From: Prevotellaceae bacterium UBA6398
GTDB taxonomy: Bacteria; Bacteroidota; Bacteroidia; Bacteroidales; Bacteroidaceae
DNA length: 64,000 bases
NCBI GenBank assembly: GCA_002437495.1
Contig: DJQA01000001.1
Coordinates: 62,248-126,247 of the forward strand
Reading direction: 5' to 3'
Below the pieces are notes generated by a model. It saw only the letters and a program-made list of their open reading frames with translations, searched no databases and was not told the origin of the DNA. Position numbers and translations under genes: made by a program. Of this stretch, positions 1 through 8,364 are shown one piece after another; the stretch's first letter is position 1, and each line of letters begins with the position of its first letter.

Positions 1-23
1 TTTTTAGTCATATTCTTTGTTTA

Positions 24-641
24 TTAGTGGTTTGCCGTGAATTCCGTGCGGTTAAGTATGGAGCGCCCGAGTGTTACCTCGTCGGTGTATTCAAGCTCGC
101 CGCCAACCGTTACACCCCGCGCTATAACCGAAAGCTTCACGCCCGTGTCTGCCAATCGGCGCGATATGTAGAAATTGGTAGTGTCGCCCTCCATCGTGGG
201 ACTGAGCGCAAGTATCACCTCGTCCACTCCGCCGGCCTTTACGCGGTCAACCAGCGACTGAATCTCTATATCTCCCGGCCCCACCCCGTCAACAGGCGAA
301 ATCACGCCGCCAAGCACATGGTAAAGTCCCGTGTACTGCTGCGTGTTCTCAACCGCCATAACATCCTGCACATTCTCCACAACACATATCGTCGAAGAAT
401 CGCGGCGCGGGTTGGCGCAGATATCACAAACATCGCTGTCGCATATGTTATGACACACCTTGCAATACTTCACTCCGTGGCGCAGCGTTTTTACTGCCTC
501 GGCAAAAGCGTCGCTCACCTCCTCGTTCTGCCTCAGCAAATGCAACACAAGGCGCAAGGCTGTTTTGCGCCCAATCCCCGGCAGGCGGGAAAATTCCTCA
601 ACCGCGCGGTTTAACAGTTTTGAAGGGTATTGCTGCTCCAT
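24..641 (-). CDS. recR: Recombination mediator protein RecR
   Basis: RecR helps load RecA at single-stranded gaps together with RecF and RecO. The 205-residue product has the family order: an N-terminal helix-hairpin-helix (LPGIGRKTA, residues 20-28), a four-cysteine zinc finger (C60, C63, C72, C75) and a Toprim domain from about residue 83 with the SPTMEGD segment. I chose the ATG at 641, which gives the normal family N-terminus ([17 protein letters not shown]); the frame stays open to 695 but that extension would overlap the promoter -7 element at 693-700. It is transcribed divergently from engB. Length and motifs are ordinary for the family. Confidence 0.97.
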   Translation of the reverse strand: MEQQYPSKLLNRAVEEFSRLPGIGRKTALRLVLHLLRQNEEVSDAFAEAVKTLRHGVKYCKVCHNICDSDVCDICANPRRDSSTICVVENVQDVMAVENTQQYTGLYHVLGGVISPVDGVGPGDIEIQSLVDRVKAGGVDEVILALSPTMEGDTTNFYISRRLADTGVKLSVIARGVTVGGELEYTDEVTLGRSILNRTEFTANH

Positions 642-692
642 ACAAGAAAGGTGGCACACGGGTCGTAATCCGTTTTCACCGAAAAAGCCTTG

Positions 693-700
693 CAAAGTTA
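693..700 (-). promoter_or_regulatory. Promoter -7 element of recR
   Basis: TAACTTTG on the minus strand matches the Bacteroidota -7 consensus TAnnTTTG. It lies 51 bp before the recR ATG, so the leader would be about 45 nt. It sits only about 20 bp from the engB -7 element, making a compact divergent promoter pair. Confidence 0.7.
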
Positions 701-721
701 AGAAAACTCACCCAAAAAGCC

Positions 722-729
722 TAACTTTG
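722..729 (+). promoter_or_regulatory. Promoter -7 element of engB
   Basis: TAACTTTG on the plus strand matches TAnnTTTG and lies 25 bp before the engB start codon. It is back to back with the recR element at 693-700. Confidence 0.7.
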
Positions 730-754
730 CCAATATTTATAACCCCATGCCATA

Positions 755-1408
755 ATGAAGCCTACTCCACCGAGAAGAAACAAATACGACATCGTTACAT
801 CGGAATTTGTAATAAGCAACACCGACATAAGTCTCTGCCCCAACGACGGAAAGCCCGAATACGCTTTCATAGGGCGGAGCAATGTGGGCAAAAGCAGCCT
901 TATAAACATGCTGTGCGGCAGAAAGAAACTCGCCATGACATCGGCGCGGCCGGGAAAAACCATGCTAATAAACCACTTTCTTATTAACGGCAGCTGGTAT
1001 ATTGTCGACCTTCCGGGCTACGGCTACGCACGCCGAAGCAAAACCGACCGCAACAAGTTTGGCAGCATAATAGGCAGCTACGTTGGCGGGCGGCAGGAGC
1101 TAACATGCCTGTTTGTGCTTATCGACTCGCGTGTGCCGCCGCAGAAAATAGACGTGGACTTCATCAACAACGCAGGAACCGAGGGAATACCACTCGCAAT
1201 TGTGTTCACCAAAGCCGACCGGCCCAACGACAAGGAGCTTAAAGAAAACATAGATGCAATGCGCAAAGCCCTGGCGGAAACCTGGGAGGAGCTGCCACCC
1301 ATATTCACAACATCATCGATGCGAAAAACGGGGAAAGACGAGCTGCTTGAATACATACACGGCATTAACATGCAGCTGGCAGGCACCAAATCCACCACCA
1401 CACCATGA
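755..1408 (+). CDS. engB: Ribosome biogenesis GTP-binding protein YihA/YsxC (EngB)
   Basis: A small essential-type GTPase of the TrmE-Era-EngA-EngB group that acts in assembly of the 50S ribosomal subunit. The 217-residue product shows the P-loop GRSNVGKSS (residues 40-48), the G3 motif in DLPGYGYA (about residue 80) and the G4 motif TKAD (about residue 150). The ATG at 755 follows a good -7 element by 25 bp. The stop overlaps the start of the acetyltransferase gene by 4 bp (ATGA), so the two are probably translated together. Confidence 0.96.
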   Translation: MKPTPPRRNKYDIVTSEFVISNTDISLCPNDGKPEYAFIGRSNVGKSSLINMLCGRKKLAMTSARPGKTMLINHFLINGSWYIVDLPGYGYARRSKTDRNKFGSIIGSYVGGRQELTCLFVLIDSRVPPQKIDVDFINNAGTEGIPLAIVFTKADRPNDKELKENIDAMRKALAETWEELPPIFTTSSMRKTGKDELLEYIHGINMQLAGTKSTTTP

Positions 1409-1983
1409 ACGCCAAAGAATTGCGCGATGCGGGAACACTCTACAACCCATGCAGCAGCGAAGAACTGCGCAATGAATACTCCCGCGCCGCCGAACTCGTT
1501 TACCGATTTAACTCGCTGCGCCTTTCGGCCACAAAAGAGCGCGAGACTGTAATGAAGTCGCTGTTGGGGAGCATGGGTACGCGATGCTGCATAATAACAC
1601 CGTTCCACTGCGATTTCGGATACAATATTCATATAGGCGAAAACTTTTTCGCCAATTCGGGGCTCGTTATCCTCGACACCGCAAGGGTTAACATAGGCAA
1701 CAATGTGCTCATAGGGCCGCAGGTGGGAATTTACGCCGCATACCACCCCCTCGATGTAAACACGCGCACCGCAGGACTTGAAGCCGCCAAGGCAATAACC
1801 ATATGCGACAACGTATGGATAGGCGGACACGCAAGCATACTTCCCGGAGTTACAATAGGCGAAGGCGCCGTTATAGGCGCGGGCAGCGTGGTAACCCACA
1901 GCATTCCGCCCCAAGTGGTGGCGGCAGGAAACCCATGCAGAATTATAAAACACATCGAAAACACAGAAACGCAGCAACCCTGA
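1405..1983 (+). CDS. Sugar O-acetyltransferase, maltose acetyltransferase type
   Basis: A 192-residue left-handed beta-helix acetyltransferase. It has the N-terminal mac region (residues about 4-55), then hexapeptide repeats such as IGENFF, IGNNVLIGPQVGI, VWIGGHASILPGVTIGEGAVIGAGSVV. The family transfers acetyl from acetyl-CoA to maltose, galactosides or similar sugars in the cytoplasm; the actual acceptor cannot be read from the sequence. It shares a 4-bp ATGA overlap with engB, an association that looks like operon packing rather than a shared pathway. It ends in an NTETQQP tail typical of nothing in particular. Confidence 0.9.
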   Translation: MNAKELRDAGTLYNPCSSEELRNEYSRAAELVYRFNSLRLSATKERETVMKSLLGSMGTRCCIITPFHCDFGYNIHIGENFFANSGLVILDTARVNIGNNVLIGPQVGIYAAYHPLDVNTRTAGLEAAKAITICDNVWIGGHASILPGVTIGEGAVIGAGSVVTHSIPPQVVAAGNPCRIIKHIENTETQQP

Positions 1984-2121
1984 GGCGTGCAAACCCACGC
2001 AAATAAAACAGGAAATGCCATTCTTTTTGAACAATACGTTGAATATCAACATTTTGAACAACAAAATTATTTTTATTGCAAGCTTTTGGTTTTCATAACA
2101 TTATAAAGCATGAAAAAAAGT

Positions 2122-2205
2122 TCCGATGTAGTTTTTTCTATGTCCGACATAATTTTTCTTACATAAGACATAGTTTTTCCTACATCAAACATAATTTTCG
2201 CCCGG
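2122..2205 (+). repeat. 21-bp x4 intergenic element, copy R1
   Basis: Four contiguous 21-bp units start at 2122, 2143, 2164 and 2185. The first junction reads TATGTC-C-GACATA, a perfect 13-bp palindrome. An A-run (AAAAAAAG) precedes unit 1. The copy fills the middle of the 350-bp gap between the acetyltransferase gene and the alkaline phosphatase gene, pointing towards the latter. Apart from this and the promoter at 2301 I see nothing else in the gap. Confidence 0.85.
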
Positions 2206-2300
2206 CTTGGAAAAAACACCCACACACCACCTAAACATAAGCGGCAAATCAAATCGGCACAATACACCCGGCATTTAGCAAAACTGTAACACAACTTTTG

Positions 2301-2308
2301 TAACTTTG
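2301..2308 (+). promoter_or_regulatory. Promoter -7 element of the alkaline phosphatase gene
   Basis: TAACTTTG matches TAnnTTTG and ends 25 bp before the ATG at 2334. No PHO-box-like repeat is evident beside it. Confidence 0.65.
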
Positions 2309-2333
2309 CCATCGATTACAGAACAAAACAAAC

Positions 2334-3743
2334 ATGATTATGAAAAAAAGAATCATTGCAGCATTTGCACTCGTCTTTGCGGGCATAATGGCATTTGCCC
2401 AGCCAAAGGCCAAGTATGTGTTCTATTTCATTGGCGACGGCATGGGAGTAAATCAGGTTAATGCCGCCGAAACCTACCTCGGCGCGCTGCAGGGCAAGAT
2501 AGGCATCGTGCCACTGTGCTTTCCAAGCTTCCCCAACTCTGCGCTGGTTAACACACAGTCGGCCACAAACGGAGTAACAGACTCTGCCGCCGGCGGCACA
2601 GCCCTCGCAGCGGGCCGCAAAACCAAAAACGGCACAATAGGATTGCTGAAAGACCTGGAAACAAACGTAAAGTCAATTGCCGAAGAGGCACACGATGAAG
2701 GATACGCAGTGGGCATATCCACAACGGTATCTATAGACCACGCCACACCGGCATCCTTTTACGCCCACGTGAAAGGACGCGGCGAATACCACAAAATAGG
2801 CTTGCAGCTCATTGAGTCGGATTTCGACTTTTTTGCAGGCTCGGAGTTTCTGAAACCCGTTGAGAACGGCGAAAACCTATACAATTTGGCAAAGAAAGGC
2901 GGCTACACCATAGCGCGCGGCTTGCAGGACTTCAATAAAAAAGAAGACAAGGCCGACAAGATAATACTTCTTCAAACCGAAAAGGCCGCCAAAGTCAACA
3001 CAAGCTGCCTGCCCTACGCTCTCGACCGCACAGCCGATGACTTGACATTAAAGCAAATTGCGGAAAGCGGCATAGACTACCTTATGAAAAAGAACAAGAA
3101 AGGGTTCTTCTTCATGCTCGAAGGCGGAAAGATTGACTGGGCCGGCCACTCAAACGATGCGGCAGCATGCATAAGCGAACTTATCGACATGGACGACGCT
3201 GTGAAAGTGGCATACGAGTTCTACAAAAAACATCCCGAGGAAACCCTCATTTTAATCACAGCCGACCATGAAACCGGCGGCATGTCGTTAGGCCGTGGTC
3301 CGTATGAGCTGCACCTGGAAAAGCTGAAATGGCAGCGCAACACGGCCGCAAAATTCTCACTGCGCGCAGACAGTCTGTTCAAGGCAAAAGGCGCGGAAAA
3401 CACAACATGGGAAGACATGAAAGCACTGCTTGCCGACGGATTCGGCTTTTGGAAAAACGTAAAGCTTAACGATGAGCAGACACAAAGACTTAAAGCATCG
3501 TTCGAAGCAACCAAAGCCGGCGCAGCCAAGCAAAAAAACGAATACGACAGCACCAACGGAATTTCCACAACCGCCAAGAAAGTAATAAGCGAGTGCGCCC
3601 TTGTGGGCTGGCAAAGCGGAGGCCACTCCGATGGCTACGTACCTGTGTTTGCCATAGGTGTAGGCGCCGAACAATACCACGGACGCATTGACAACACCGA
3701 AATACCCAAGATAATGGCAAAAGCAATGGGAATAGACTTCTAA
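2334..3743 (+). CDS. Secreted alkaline phosphatase (PhoA family)
   Basis: A 469-residue exported phosphomonoesterase. A signal peptide ends near AFAQ (residues 20-23). The metal and catalytic motifs are present: GDGMG (D35), the nucleophile in VTDSAAGG (S84), and TADHETGG (D311, H312). Family members release inorganic phosphate from organic esters in the periplasm using two zinc ions and one magnesium ion. A second in-frame ATG at 2340 could be the true start, with little effect on the product. The gene stands alone, with its own promoter and a strong shared terminator at 3762-3804. Confidence 0.93.
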   Translation: MIMKKRIIAAFALVFAGIMAFAQPKAKYVFYFIGDGMGVNQVNAAETYLGALQGKIGIVPLCFPSFPNSALVNTQSATNGVTDSAAGGTALAAGRKTKNGTIGLLKDLETNVKSIAEEAHDEGYAVGISTTVSIDHATPASFYAHVKGRGEYHKIGLQLIESDFDFFAGSEFLKPVENGENLYNLAKKGGYTIARGLQDFNKKEDKADKIILLQTEKAAKVNTSCLPYALDRTADDLTLKQIAESGIDYLMKKNKKGFFFMLEGGKIDWAGHSNDAAACISELIDMDDAVKVAYEFYKKHPEETLILITADHETGGMSLGRGPYELHLEKLKWQRNTAAKFSLRADSLFKAKGAENTTWEDMKALLADGFGFWKNVKLNDEQTQRLKASFEATKAGAAKQKNEYDSTNGISTTAKKVISECALVGWQSGGHSDGYVPVFAIGVGAEQYHGRIDNTEIPKIMAKAMGIDF

Positions 3744-3761
3744 GCTGCAATTTGCAACCAA

Positions 3762-3804
3762 AACCAATCCGCCCGCGAACTTATGGCTCGCGGGCGGATT
3801 GGTT
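3762..3804. terminator. Bidirectional terminator between phosphatase and HAD genes
   Basis: A perfect 17-bp stem (3762-3778 with 3788-3804) closed by a 9-nt loop lies between the two convergent genes. It begins 18 bp after the alkaline phosphatase stop and ends 14 bp before the HAD gene's stop. Confidence 0.85.
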
Positions 3805-3818
3805 ATATATGTACGCTG

Positions 3819-4481
3819 TCAGTTTCTTTTCAGAAAATCCGCTATTTCGCACGGACGGTCGATTATATGGGTTGCGCCGTTTTCTTCAAGCCACTTTCTT
3901 GTACGGAAGCCCCAGCTCACTGAAAGGCAGTCAATGCCCGCATTTTTTGCTGTTGCTATGTCAACTTCGGAATCGCCCACATAAAGCGTCTCCTCCTTTG
4001 CAGCCCCAAGCATTCGCATTCCAAGCAAAGCCGCATCGGGCGCAGGCTTACGCCTCACATCATCGCTCTCGCCTATGGCAACATCTATCGTTCCATTAAA
4101 GAAATGCGCGGCGAGCTCCTTCACTGCCGCCATTCCCTTGTTTGAAACTATAGCCAGCTTGTAGCCGTCTTTTGCCAGCGTGTCCACCACCTCGGGAATG
4201 CCATCGTAAGGGCGTGTGGTGTCCATGCTGTGGGAATAGTAGTATTTCTCGAAGTATTCAAGCGTTTCGCGCGTTTTTTCCTCCGGCGTGCCGCTAGGCA
4301 CACAGTGCGATATGAGATAAAGATACCCATTGCCGAGGAATGTACGCACTTCGTCGATTGTGCGCGGCGGCATTCCGTTGTGCGCAAGGGCAATGTTCAC
4401 ACTCGCGTGAAGGTCGGCGAGCGTGTCCAAAAGTGTTCCGTCAAGGTCGAAAACCACGGCGGTGTAATGTTTTTCTACCAT
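3819..4481 (-). CDS. HAD-superfamily hydrolase, phosphoglycolate phosphatase-like
   Basis: A 220-residue cytoplasmic phosphatase of the Gph/PpaX branch. Motif I is DLDGTLLD (nucleophile D12, acid D14), motif II lies near IVSNKG, motif III is the lysine of RRKPAPDA, and motif IV is YVGDSEVDI. A helical cap occupies about residues 20-85, as in phosphoglycolate phosphatases. The substrate could be phosphoglycolate, pyrophosphate or another small phosphoester. The gene has its own promoter at 4514-4521 and shares a terminator with the convergent phosphatase gene. Confidence 0.88.
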   Translation of the reverse strand: MVEKHYTAVVFDLDGTLLDTLADLHASVNIALAHNGMPPRTIDEVRTFLGNGYLYLISHCVPSGTPEEKTRETLEYFEKYYYSHSMDTTRPYDGIPEVVDTLAKDGYKLAIVSNKGMAAVKELAAHFFNGTIDVAIGESDDVRRKPAPDAALLGMRMLGAAKEETLYVGDSEVDIATAKNAGIDCLSVSWGFRTRKWLEENGATHIIDRPCEIADFLKRN

Positions 4482-4513
4482 AATACTATATTTCTTTCAT
4501 GCTTGTACGAGTG

Positions 4514-4521
4514 CAAAGATA
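4514..4521 (-). promoter_or_regulatory. Promoter -7 element of the HAD hydrolase gene
   Basis: TATCTTTG on the minus strand fits TAnnTTTG and lies 32 bp before the ATG at 4481. Confidence 0.65.
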
Positions 4522-4549
4522 CAAATTTGTTTTGCCTTGTAAACAAGCC

Positions 4550-4579
4550 GGGCGCACCGCAGTTGCCGATGCGCCCTAC
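4550..4579 (-). repeat. GTAG-headed hairpin, possible REP-like element or terminator
   Basis: On the minus strand a GTAG head (4576-4579) runs into the stem GGGCGCA/TGCGCCC (4550-4556 with 4570-4576). The layout resembles the GTAG-headed hairpins at 37.8, 44.5 and 51.3 kb, although the stem differs. It also lies 34 bp after the DUF1080 stop, so a terminator role is possible; there is no T-run. Confidence 0.5.
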
Positions 4580-4612
4580 CGCTTGCTGGCACTTTGCCAC
4601 AACCCATAAAAG

Positions 4613-5413
4613 TTATTTCGCAAGCTCCGCCGGAATTTCTTTTATGGGTTGTATCTCTACCGACTTCACGAACAGTTCCGCTCCTTCGCTCTGAAGTTGC
4701 AGGCACCCGCCCGTTAGCGGTATTTCCTTTCCGCCTTCGGATGCGGATATGCCGCTTGTGCGCATGGTTACCTTGCCGTTCACAACATGCACCGACCGTT
4801 GCCCCACGCAATATATTTCTATGGTGTTCCACTGTCCTATTTTGTTTTCGGCATCCGATGCTCCGAGAATCATGCGACGTTCCTCTGCCTTTCCGAACTT
4901 TACGCATTCTGCGCCTGCCTTATAGGTGTAGTTCGTTCCGTGTCTTTCTGTTTCGGCATCAAGTGCAATGTCTTCGCCTATCATGTAGAGTGCTCCCATG
5001 TTGCCGTGCCGCATCTGACATTCCACACTCGATTTCCATGTTCCGAAGCCTGCGCCGAAAGGTCCGTGGCCGTAATAAAGCAAGCCGCAATTAAGTTCGC
5101 GGGTGATTTTACTGCCCCATTTCATAACCACGCGGGCATGAAAGTTGCGATATGTACCCTTTGTGGCGAGCGAGCCGAACACTTCGCCCGATATGCGTAT
5201 CACTTTCTGCCCGTCCAAGTCAACAACTGAGAACACGCTGTCGGGAACGGCTGTTGCAGCCAAATCTTCATGCCCCTCAAACGGCGGACCGATGAACTTT
5301 TCCCAGTTGTCGAGGTTTCGACCGTTGAACAGCGGGGTCCATACATCTTTGCCGTAGCCGCACGATGCGAACAGCAGGGCTATCAGGCACAGCGGTGCTA
5401 TTTTTTTATTCAT
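4613..5413 (-). CDS. DUF1080 (3-keto-disaccharide hydrolase type) lipoprotein
   Basis: A 266-residue predicted lipoprotein: the signal MNKKIAPLCLIALLFASC carries a lipobox with C18. The rest is a single concanavalin-like DUF1080 domain (WTPLFNGRNLDNWEKF at the start, LQLQSEGAELFVKSVEIQPI at the end). Members of this family include 3-keto-glycoside hydrolases and secreted glycan-binding proteins; the substrate here is unknown. I start at 5413 because the upstream extension to 5494 would hide the lipoprotein signal. It follows the ROK kinase by 113 bp and may be co-transcribed with it. Confidence 0.85.
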   Translation of the reverse strand: MNKKIAPLCLIALLFASCGYGKDVWTPLFNGRNLDNWEKFIGPPFEGHEDLAATAVPDSVFSVVDLDGQKVIRISGEVFGSLATKGTYRNFHARVVMKWGSKITRELNCGLLYYGHGPFGAGFGTWKSSVECQMRHGNMGALYMIGEDIALDAETERHGTNYTYKAGAECVKFGKAEERRMILGASDAENKIGQWNTIEIYCVGQRSVHVVNGKVTMRTSGISASEGGKEIPLTGGCLQLQSEGAELFVKSVEIQPIKEIPAELAK

Positions 5414-5526
5414 TGTTTTTCTTTTTATATGTTGCATGTAAAACACAGAGATGCGGCAAAGCGCGCGCCTTCCGCATCTCCCGAAAAAAAACATCGGTTT
5501 TATAAGTCAATAAAAGTAATGCGCAA

Positions 5527-6519
5527 TCAAAGTTCCGCTTCAAGTGCTGCCTGCGGTGTGTTTCCCCAGCCCAATGCGCTTGCGCCGAGCACAGCCGTCT
5601 CGCTGTCTTTCAGTCCCGACAGCAACAGTTTTGCCTTTCCTTTGTAAACGCCCAGCACATTGTCATCGTAGGCTTTCTGCAAAGGTTTCATCAAGAGATC
5701 GCCCGCTTTGGTAAGGCCGCCCATAAACACAAACGCCTCGGGAGAGCAGAAAAGAGCGAAATTTGCGCAGGCCTCGCCAAGCATTTTTCCCGTAACTTCG
5801 AAAATCTCCTTTGCAAGTCCGTCTCCTGCCACGGCAGCCTTGTAAACGTCATACGATGTGATGTCCTCTGCCGGCATGTCGCGCAACATTGACGGGGTGT
5901 TGCGTTTGTCAAGATACTCGCGTGCGGTTCGCGCCACTCCTGTTGCGGAACAATAAGTTTCCAGGCAACCTCTGCGCCCGCAGCCGCAAACTCTTCCGCC
6001 CGGAACCACCGTGAGATGTCCCAACTCGCCTGCAAGCCCGTCGCACCCGAGCACCAACTGCCCGTTTACGTATATTCCGCTGCCCACGCCGGTTCCGAGT
6101 GTAATCATTATGAAATTTTTCATGCCGCGCGCCACGCCATAGGTAAACTCGCCCACGGCTGCCGCATTGGCATCGTTGGTTACTATTACGGGAATGCCGA
6201 GGGCCTCTTCAAACTTCTTTGCCACCGGCACAACGCCCTGCCATGCAAGGTTGGCGGCATATTCTATTGTGCCGTTATAGTAGTTGCCGTTAGGCGCGCC
6301 TATACCGAGAGCTTTGATTTTGTCAATTCCGCCAACTGTGTCGATAATAGGCATAAGAGCTTCTTTGGAAGCCTTTACGTAGTCGTCAAAATCGGGGTAG
6401 GCCTGGGTTTTTATGGCTGTGGTGGCTACAATGCTGCCACGTGCGTCAACTATTCCGAACACCGAGTTCGTGCCTCCCAAATCGAGACCAATCACATAGG
6501 GTTTTGTTATTTCGTCCAT
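5527..6519 (-). CDS. ROK-family sugar kinase (glucokinase type)
   Basis: A 330-residue ATP-dependent hexokinase. It has the phosphate-binding DLGGTNS (residues 13-19), the sugar-binding ExGH within GELGHLTV, and the ROK zinc signature CGCGRRGCLE near residue 180. Family members phosphorylate glucose, mannose, fructose or N-acetylhexosamines at position 6. There is no N-terminal helix-turn-helix, so this is a kinase rather than a NagC-type repressor. It is the first gene of the leftward unit with the DUF1080 lipoprotein; sugar 3-keto or glucoside metabolism would fit both but is only inference. Confidence 0.92.
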   Translation of the reverse strand: MDEITKPYVIGLDLGGTNSVFGIVDARGSIVATTAIKTQAYPDFDDYVKASKEALMPIIDTVGGIDKIKALGIGAPNGNYYNGTIEYAANLAWQGVVPVAKKFEEALGIPVIVTNDANAAAVGEFTYGVARGMKNFIMITLGTGVGSGIYVNGQLVLGCDGLAGELGHLTVVPGGRVCGCGRRGCLETYCSATGVARTAREYLDKRNTPSMLRDMPAEDITSYDVYKAAVAGDGLAKEIFEVTGKMLGEACANFALFCSPEAFVFMGGLTKAGDLLMKPLQKAYDDNVLGVYKGKAKLLLSGLKDSETAVLGASALGWGNTPQAALEAEL

Positions 6520-6561
6520 GCTTAAATATTTGTTTGATTATTATCTGTATGGTATGGTTTA

Positions 6562-6569
6562 CAAATTTA
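6562..6569 (-). promoter_or_regulatory. Promoter -7 element of the ROK kinase gene
   Basis: TAAATTTG on the minus strand fits TAnnTTTG and lies 42 bp before the start codon at 6519. Confidence 0.55.
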
Positions 6570-6861
6570 GCAAATTTTATCCCAACACAGCGCAGCGCAC
6601 AGCTTTTTTTACTACATAATATTTTTTGCGGGCATTTTAACACCGCCATTCCGCCCTTGACTCATTCCTCGTTCCCCTTAACACCCCATGGCATACGCCC
6701 CGCCCACCCACGCATGAAAGGCAAAAGGTGAAGGTGCAAACGGCAAAACCGCACAAGCATCGGATGTATTTCCATATCATTGGTTAACACATGATTATGG
6801 TTTCCATAAGTTTCTTTGTATGTGCTTTATTTTCAGCCGGTGGCAAAGTGCCGAAAAAAGG

Positions 6862-6945
6862 TCTGATGTAGTTTTTTCTATGTCCGATGTAGTTTTTTCT
6901 ACATAGGACATGTTTTTTTCTACGTCCCACATTGTTTTTCGTGTT
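6862..6945 (+). repeat. 21-bp x4 intergenic element, copy R2
   Basis: Units start at 6862, 6883, 6904 and 6925, preceded by GAAAAAAGG. Unit 2 contains ATGTAG-T6-CTACAT, a small inverted repeat around the T-tract. The copy lies in the 544-bp divergent gap between the ROK kinase and the LysE-type gene. The remainder of that gap (about 6600-6850 and 6950-7060) holds no ORF or structure I can support. Confidence 0.87.
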
Positions 6946-7063
6946 CACCGAGCAGCGCACCCCGGAATTGCCGCACATTAGCCAACCGCTATTTGCTTAT
7001 TGGCTTTATTACACCCCTGCCACCCTATTTTTACGTCCCATTATTTCGTGTTTCTAATAAAAA

Positions 7064-7756
7064 ATGCCAATTTTGCAATTTAGTATGCTTCCTATAGAAC
7101 CTATAAGCACATTAGGCATCCTTATAAAAGGAGTGTTCATCGGCATCATAGCCTCAGCCCCCATGGGGCCTGTAGGTGTGTTGTGCCTGCAGCGCACTCT
7201 TAACAAGGGGCGTTTATACGGAATGGTAACCGGTTTCGGAGCGGCACTGAGCGACATTATATACGCCTTGATTACGGGATTTGGCATGAGTTTCGTGATG
7301 GACTTCATAACCAACGAGCGCAATATGTTCATTCTCCAACTCATAGGCAGCGCAATGCTACTTGTGTTCGGAGTTGTAACATACCGCAGCAACCCTCGGA
7401 GAAGTTTTCGTCCAATACCCAACAAAAAGGGTACATTGGTGCACAATTTCGTAACCTCGTTCCTGCTCACACTCTCCAACCCGCTTATAATATTCCTTTT
7501 CATTGCGCTATTTGCCCGCTTTGCATTCATAATTCCCAGCCACCCTGTGGAACAATGCGTGGGATACGCATCGATAGTGGGCGGCGCAATATTGTGGTGG
7601 GTGCTACTAACATACATAGTTGACAAAGTGAGGACACGTTTCGAGGTGCGCGGAGTGAAAATTCTCAACCACACCATAGGCATGATCGTTATCCTTGCAT
7701 CGATAGCCGGGTTTGTGTTCACGCTCGCCGGACTTCACAACCCGGCACTGCACTGA
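7064..7756 (+). CDS. LysE/RhtB-type amino-acid exporter
   Basis: A 230-residue inner-membrane protein with about six hydrophobic segments and the family N-terminal signature (GIIASAPMGPVGVLCLQRTL), in which a small-residue/proline motif follows the first helix. The family exports amino acids such as lysine, threonine or homoserine lactones; the substrate is not deducible. The ATG at 7085 (MLPIEPIS) is an alternative start: it brings the first helix closer to the N-terminus, and the A/T-rich stretch with TTTTG at 7069-7075 could be a promoter. First gene of a tightly spaced run extending to 16328. Confidence 0.85.
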   Translation: MPILQFSMLPIEPISTLGILIKGVFIGIIASAPMGPVGVLCLQRTLNKGRLYGMVTGFGAALSDIIYALITGFGMSFVMDFITNERNMFILQLIGSAMLLVFGVVTYRSNPRRSFRPIPNKKGTLVHNFVTSFLLTLSNPLIIFLFIALFARFAFIIPSHPVEQCVGYASIVGGAILWWVLLTYIVDKVRTRFEVRGVKILNHTIGMIVILASIAGFVFTLAGLHNPALH

Positions 7757-7773
7757 CAAGGGAGGGATGAGAT

Positions 7774-8337
7774 ATGTTCATAGCCGAAAGACTCAGAGAG
7801 GATAACATTGCGGAATATCTGCTGTATATGTGGCAGGTTGAGGACACTGTACGCGCCTACGGGTGCGATGCGGAGCGCATTGCCGGGGAATATGTGCCGA
7901 AATTCGGTCTTGACGCCGAAAAGGCGGCAAAGCTGTCGCAATGGTACGCCGACATCTGCGCAATGATGCGCTCGGAAGGTGTAAAAGAAAAAGGCCACCT
8001 AAGAATAAACAAGAACGTAATTTCCGAACTCGCCGAACTGTCGCAGCAACTTTTGGAAAGCCATAACTTTCCGCGTTACCGCTCGGCATACTTCCGCGCA
8101 CTGCCCGACATAATGGAACTGCGTAAAAAAGGAAACGCAAGCACGTTGAGCGACGTTGAGGTATGCTTCAACGCCCTTTACGGGGTAATGATGCTGCGCA
8201 TTGCAAAAAAAACCGTTTCAGAAGGCACGGAAACGGCAGTAAAGGAAATTTCAAACGCAATGGCACTGCTCGCCGCATATTACAAGAAAAACAGAAAAAA
8301 GCCGCTCGACTTCAACGGCTCAAACGGACTTTCCTGA
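7774..8337 (+). CDS. DUF4924 family protein
   Basis: A 187-residue soluble, mainly helical protein of a family known from Bacteroidota (N-terminus MFIAERLREDNIAEYLLYMWQVEDT). No catalytic motif or signal peptide is visible and the function is unknown. It starts 17 bp after the LysE-type gene, behind a purine-rich GGGAGGGA that may serve as a ribosome binding site, and ends 27 bp before rfbD. Its placement among translation and sugar-nucleotide genes gives no clear hint to its role. Confidence 0.82.
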   Translation: MFIAERLREDNIAEYLLYMWQVEDTVRAYGCDAERIAGEYVPKFGLDAEKAAKLSQWYADICAMMRSEGVKEKGHLRINKNVISELAELSQQLLESHNFPRYRSAYFRALPDIMELRKKGNASTLSDVEVCFNALYGVMMLRIAKKTVSEGTETAVKEISNAMALLAAYYKKNRKKPLDFNGSNGLS

Positions 8338-8364
8338 CGACAACACAGAATACACAACAGGCAA

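Noticed and set aside
1078..2064. Long minus-strand frame of 328 codons opposite engB and the acetyltransferase gene
   Set aside because: It is antisense to two well-supported genes, and its product is cysteine- and histidine-rich with no family resemblance.
2122..2205. The 21-bp arrays as CRISPR repeats
   Set aside because: Units abut directly with no unique spacers, are only four in number and diverge from each other. No cas genes are present.
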